In this document: one piece after another, positions 9,111-11,041 of the stretch
How the letters are laid out: each line of letters begins with the position of its first letter
How positions within the stretch are numbered: position 1 is the first letter of the stretch
The notes under the pieces: generated by a model
Told to the model about the DNA's origin: nothing
The model's input: the letters and a program-made list of their open reading frames with translations, nothing else
Database searches by the model: none
Source: Phoronis ovalis
Taxonomy: Eukaryota > Phoronida > Phoronidae
DNA: 11,041 bases
NCBI GenBank assembly: GCA_028565635.1
Contig: JAOXYB010057057.1
Location: forward strand, 1-11,041
Reading direction: 5' to 3'
Position numbers and translations under genes: made by a program

Positions 9111-9170
9111 GTTTTATATTTCTTTTTCCCTTAGGCATCTCCGTAATCCACAATAGTTATTTTCCTTCAG
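9111..9170 (+). promoter_or_regulatory. Candidate 3' splice sites in the 5' UTR of the HEPN gene
   Basis: Two acceptors precede the ATG. The stronger is a T/C-rich tract ending CCCTTAG|G at 9134/9135. The second is TTTCCTTCAG|T at 9170/9171. An in-frame TAG at 9154-9156 means that use of 9134 must leave the upstream part as 5' UTR. Use of 9170 would leave only ten untranslated bases before the ATG, or could join an upstream coding exon in frame. I favour a non-coding first exon further upstream, outside or unrecognised in this window. No TATA box or initiator could be assigned. Confidence 0.5.
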
Positions 9171-9180
9171 TAATTTGATC

Positions 9181-10276
9181 ATGGCAGCCGCATACACGGA
9201 TGATCATATAAATTACTCTCGTCTTGGTCGGTTACTGGTAGAATGCGGTACGGTCGTGCTGGCCGATGTCTTGAATATCCAACTGACCCGCCATTATGGA
9301 TCACAGACACTGGAAGCCACACTCAATACACCATCGGTATGTAAGTGTTTATCATCGATCAATGTATTTAATAAACAGCAGCAACTTCTGCTGTACCCTA
9401 CCAGCCATGGAAAACAAAATCTAGGACCAGCAAGTAAAACAGTTGCTGTTTGCGATTTAGATATAACATTAACATGCCTTTTATTGAGAAATATTTGTGG
9501 ACTCACACTGCCCACTGACCTAGTGTGGGACAACCCTCGTGCTACAGATGCTTCATTAGAAGCGAATATTTCACGAATTCGTAACGCAAGAAATGCTATT
9601 TGTCACAGAACTAATGTCGATATTTCTACGGCTGACTTCACAAAGTATTGGAACGACACAGTCCAAATTTTGTTAACATTATCAACAGTATATACGCAAG
9701 CCAATTATGATATGCTGAAAACTGCATCAATGGATACGAAGTTGCAAGCGAGATATACAAGGCTGGTAGATCTTTGGAAGAATAGAGAAAAATCCGTGAA
9801 TATCAAAGTCTTAGCACAAACCAAAAAGATTTGTGAGGAAACAGATGAGGTATTAGAAAAAATTGAGCAACTACCGACAGCAAGGGAATGTTTGGAAAGT
9901 TTTAACAAAATTAAAGAGATAATACAACAAAACATGCAAGTAGTAGAATCGCATATAACAGCAACCGCCAAGAAAACATCGCTAGAAATACAAATGGCTG
10001 TGTCTAGCATAACAACAGACGTAGAACAAAAACTTGGTATAGACTCTAAGAAAACAAAAGAACTCATTCGTGACTACGACAACAACCGTGCCCAAAATGT
10101 TGAGGTTTTACAGACAACAATGCTTCAGACGGCAGAGAACCAGACGTTGTACGCAGAAAGAGTTCAGGAACATTTGAGCCAGCTTCAAACTGCAGTTACT
10201 ATAGGGCAAGAGAACGTTGAACGAAATTTGCAGCTGGTATTGCATAATCAAGAATCCTCAATCAGAACTAACAATG
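9181..10276 (+). CDS. DZIP3-like HEPN domain protein, first coding exon (3' partial)
   Basis: Open exon of 365 codons plus one base. I start it at ATG 9181, which has A at -3 and G at +4; the upstream TTG at 9175 is not a plausible eukaryotic start. Residues about 12-165 match the DZIP3/hRUL138-type HEPN domain: an N-terminal helix (RLGRLLVECGTVVL), a central D.DITL..LLLRNICGL block (about 92-108), a TDASLEANISRIRNARN helix (122-138), and the HEPN motif R137-N-A-I-C-H142. An intact Rx4H is typical of HEPN RNases, although many animal members are thought to act in immune or ubiquitin-linked assemblies. Residues about 180-365 are polar, Lys/Glu/Gln-rich and Cys-poor with few Pro, so probably alpha-helical or coiled coil. 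There is no signal peptide or membrane segment. The exon ends in phase 1 at ATG|GTAAGT, so the C-terminal domain lies outside the window. In bivalves such N-termini precede varied effector or NTPase domains; which one follows here is unknown. Retaining the intron would add about 21 mostly hydrophobic residues and stop at 10339-10341. The family call is firm; the function is inferred. Confidence 0.85.
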
Positions 10277-10282
10277 GTAAGT
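10274..10282 (+). promoter_or_regulatory. 5' splice site (donor), phase 1
   Basis: ATG|GTAAGT with the cut between 10276 and 10277 fits the metazoan donor consensus at all six intron positions. Directly after it the sequence turns into TAT/TTA-rich low complexity and loses coding character, although the frame happens to stay open to TGA at 10339-10341. The intron runs past the window end unless a 3' site in the last few hundred bases is used; I saw no convincing exon there. Confidence 0.8.
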
Positions 10283-10294
10283 CTGATTTATGTT

Positions 10295-10328
10295 TTATAT
10301 TATTATTATATTATTATTTAATAATATA
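10295..10328. repeat. TAT/TTA-rich low-complexity tract at intron start
   Basis: TTATATTATTATTATATT-like sequence begins about 18 bases after the donor of the HEPN exon. It accounts for the hydrophobic Leu/Tyr/Ile tail that the frame would encode if the intron were retained. Confidence 0.7.
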
Positions 10329-10390
10329 CACATTTGTCTGACTGTAATAATTATTTACTTCAGACCTTGAAGTTACATTACAGTTACTTT

Positions 10391-10860
10391 CAGTCTGAAT
10401 AAATCCATCCGTTAATGTTCCGTACCTTCTCAACTGACGTCTGGGCTTATCCATAGTCTGTTTTTGTTTATTATCTCGAAAAGCAGAGGAGCGATAATCC
10501 CTTTATTTCTATATAGCGTGTCACGAAAATGTTGACACCAATCAAATTGCAGCTTGTAATAATAGATATAACAGTGAACTTCCTCTGTCCTGCCAGAGTT
10601 TTTCTATAGTCTGCTAAGTAAAGAGCAAGTTCCCCGGCGATACCTATTCAGAATGAGTCCTAATAATAGATCAGGATAGACGTGTTAGGCGACGTACGAT
10701 GGATATCACGCAGAGAGAAAGGCTTATCTCGGTAAAAGATTAATGTCGTAATTATTTCGCTCTTGTTAAATTGAAGGAATATAACAAGAAATGACTTTGG
10801 TTAAGCCCAGACGTCAATTGAGAAGGTATGGAACACTAACGGATGGATTGATTCAAACTG
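10391..10860. mobile_element. MITE-like element with 63-bp terminal inverted repeats
   Basis: The 63 bases at 10391-10453 are an inverted copy of 10798-10860, with 57 of 63 positions identical by my hand count and no gaps. Both ends begin CAGT(C/T)TGAAT and contain the shared block TGACGTCTGGGCTTA. The similarity decays further inward (for example GAGCGATAAT against GAGCGAAATAAT), so the whole 470 bp may be a long imperfect hairpin. There is no open reading frame of note inside, so it would be non-autonomous. ACTT occurs one base outside each end (10386-10389 and 10862-10865), a possible target-site duplication, though four bases is weak. It lies in the intron directly after the HEPN exon. 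I cannot assign a superfamily. Confidence 0.75.
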
Positions 10861-11041
10861 GACTTATTATAAACCATAGTCAATTTGGTTTATTATTGTT
10901 ATGCTGTAGAATTGACTAAAACACAACACAGGTTTAAAGATTGTAATTCAGATTGATTTATTTGATTAAATATAAAGTTTATATAATTTCGTGAAATTGA
11001 CCCTTGCACATCAGGTGAAATAGCTTAAACCAGTTTCAAGG
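10861..11041. other. Intron sequence after the MITE-like element
   Basis: AT-rich, no exon recognised, and presumed to be intron of the HEPN gene continuing beyond the window. Confidence 0.45.

Noticed and set aside
9294-10067. Minus-strand open frames of 79 and 120 codons
   Set aside because: They are antisense shadows of the HEPN coding exon.

Overview
The window looks like AT-rich nuclear DNA from an invertebrate animal, most likely a bivalve mollusc. The species is inferred, not shown. Three things point there. Most of the sequence is non-coding with many stops in every frame. The only convincing coding region is bounded by eukaryotic splice signals. That region encodes a DZIP3-type HEPN domain, a family known to be greatly expanded in bivalves. 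There are no bacterial operons, ribosome binding sites, rRNA genes or CRISPR arrays.

The one solid gene is at the right end. A long open exon (ATG at 9181, donor at 10276/10277) encodes an N-terminal HEPN domain with an RNAICH (Rx4H) motif, then about 200 residues of helical, probably coiled-coil sequence. The exon ends in phase 1 at a strong GTAAGT donor, so the protein continues in exons beyond the window. A polypyrimidine tract and two possible 3' splice sites lie just upstream of the ATG, so the 5' UTR is probably also split. The following intron carries a 470-bp element with 63-bp inverted termini that match at about 90% (MITE-like). About 240 bp upstream of the exon, on the minus strand, is a decayed non-LTR retrotransposon fragment with the HWLPV...RI.FK signature seen at the C-terminal side of LINE reverse transcriptases.

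The rest, about 1-8650, holds no gene I can support. It has old repeats in AT-rich DNA. (a) Degenerate tandem arrays with a 30-35 bp unit and a recurring AAATATACC/AATATCCC core lie at 2311-2440, 2564-2687, 2772-2895, 4381-4535 and 6011-6245. They are often edged by CCCGGG, which is otherwise nearly absent from the window. (b) A 16-bp tandem repeat (consensus close to CCGAAGGCTCGCTGGT) lies at 5808-5908 and appears in the opposite orientation at 7944-8014 and 8170-8217. This gives an inverted, foldback-like layout around about 2 kb. (c) There are several short hairpins and palindromes, including an 18-bp CpG-rich perfect palindrome inside one array.

The main points of interest are the HEPN gene, whose C-terminal effector lies outside the window, the inverted 16-bp arrays, and the dispersed 30-35 bp arrays. 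All three sit in a neighbourhood crowded with decayed mobile DNA, which suits a fast-evolving gene family, but nothing here shows that the parts work together.
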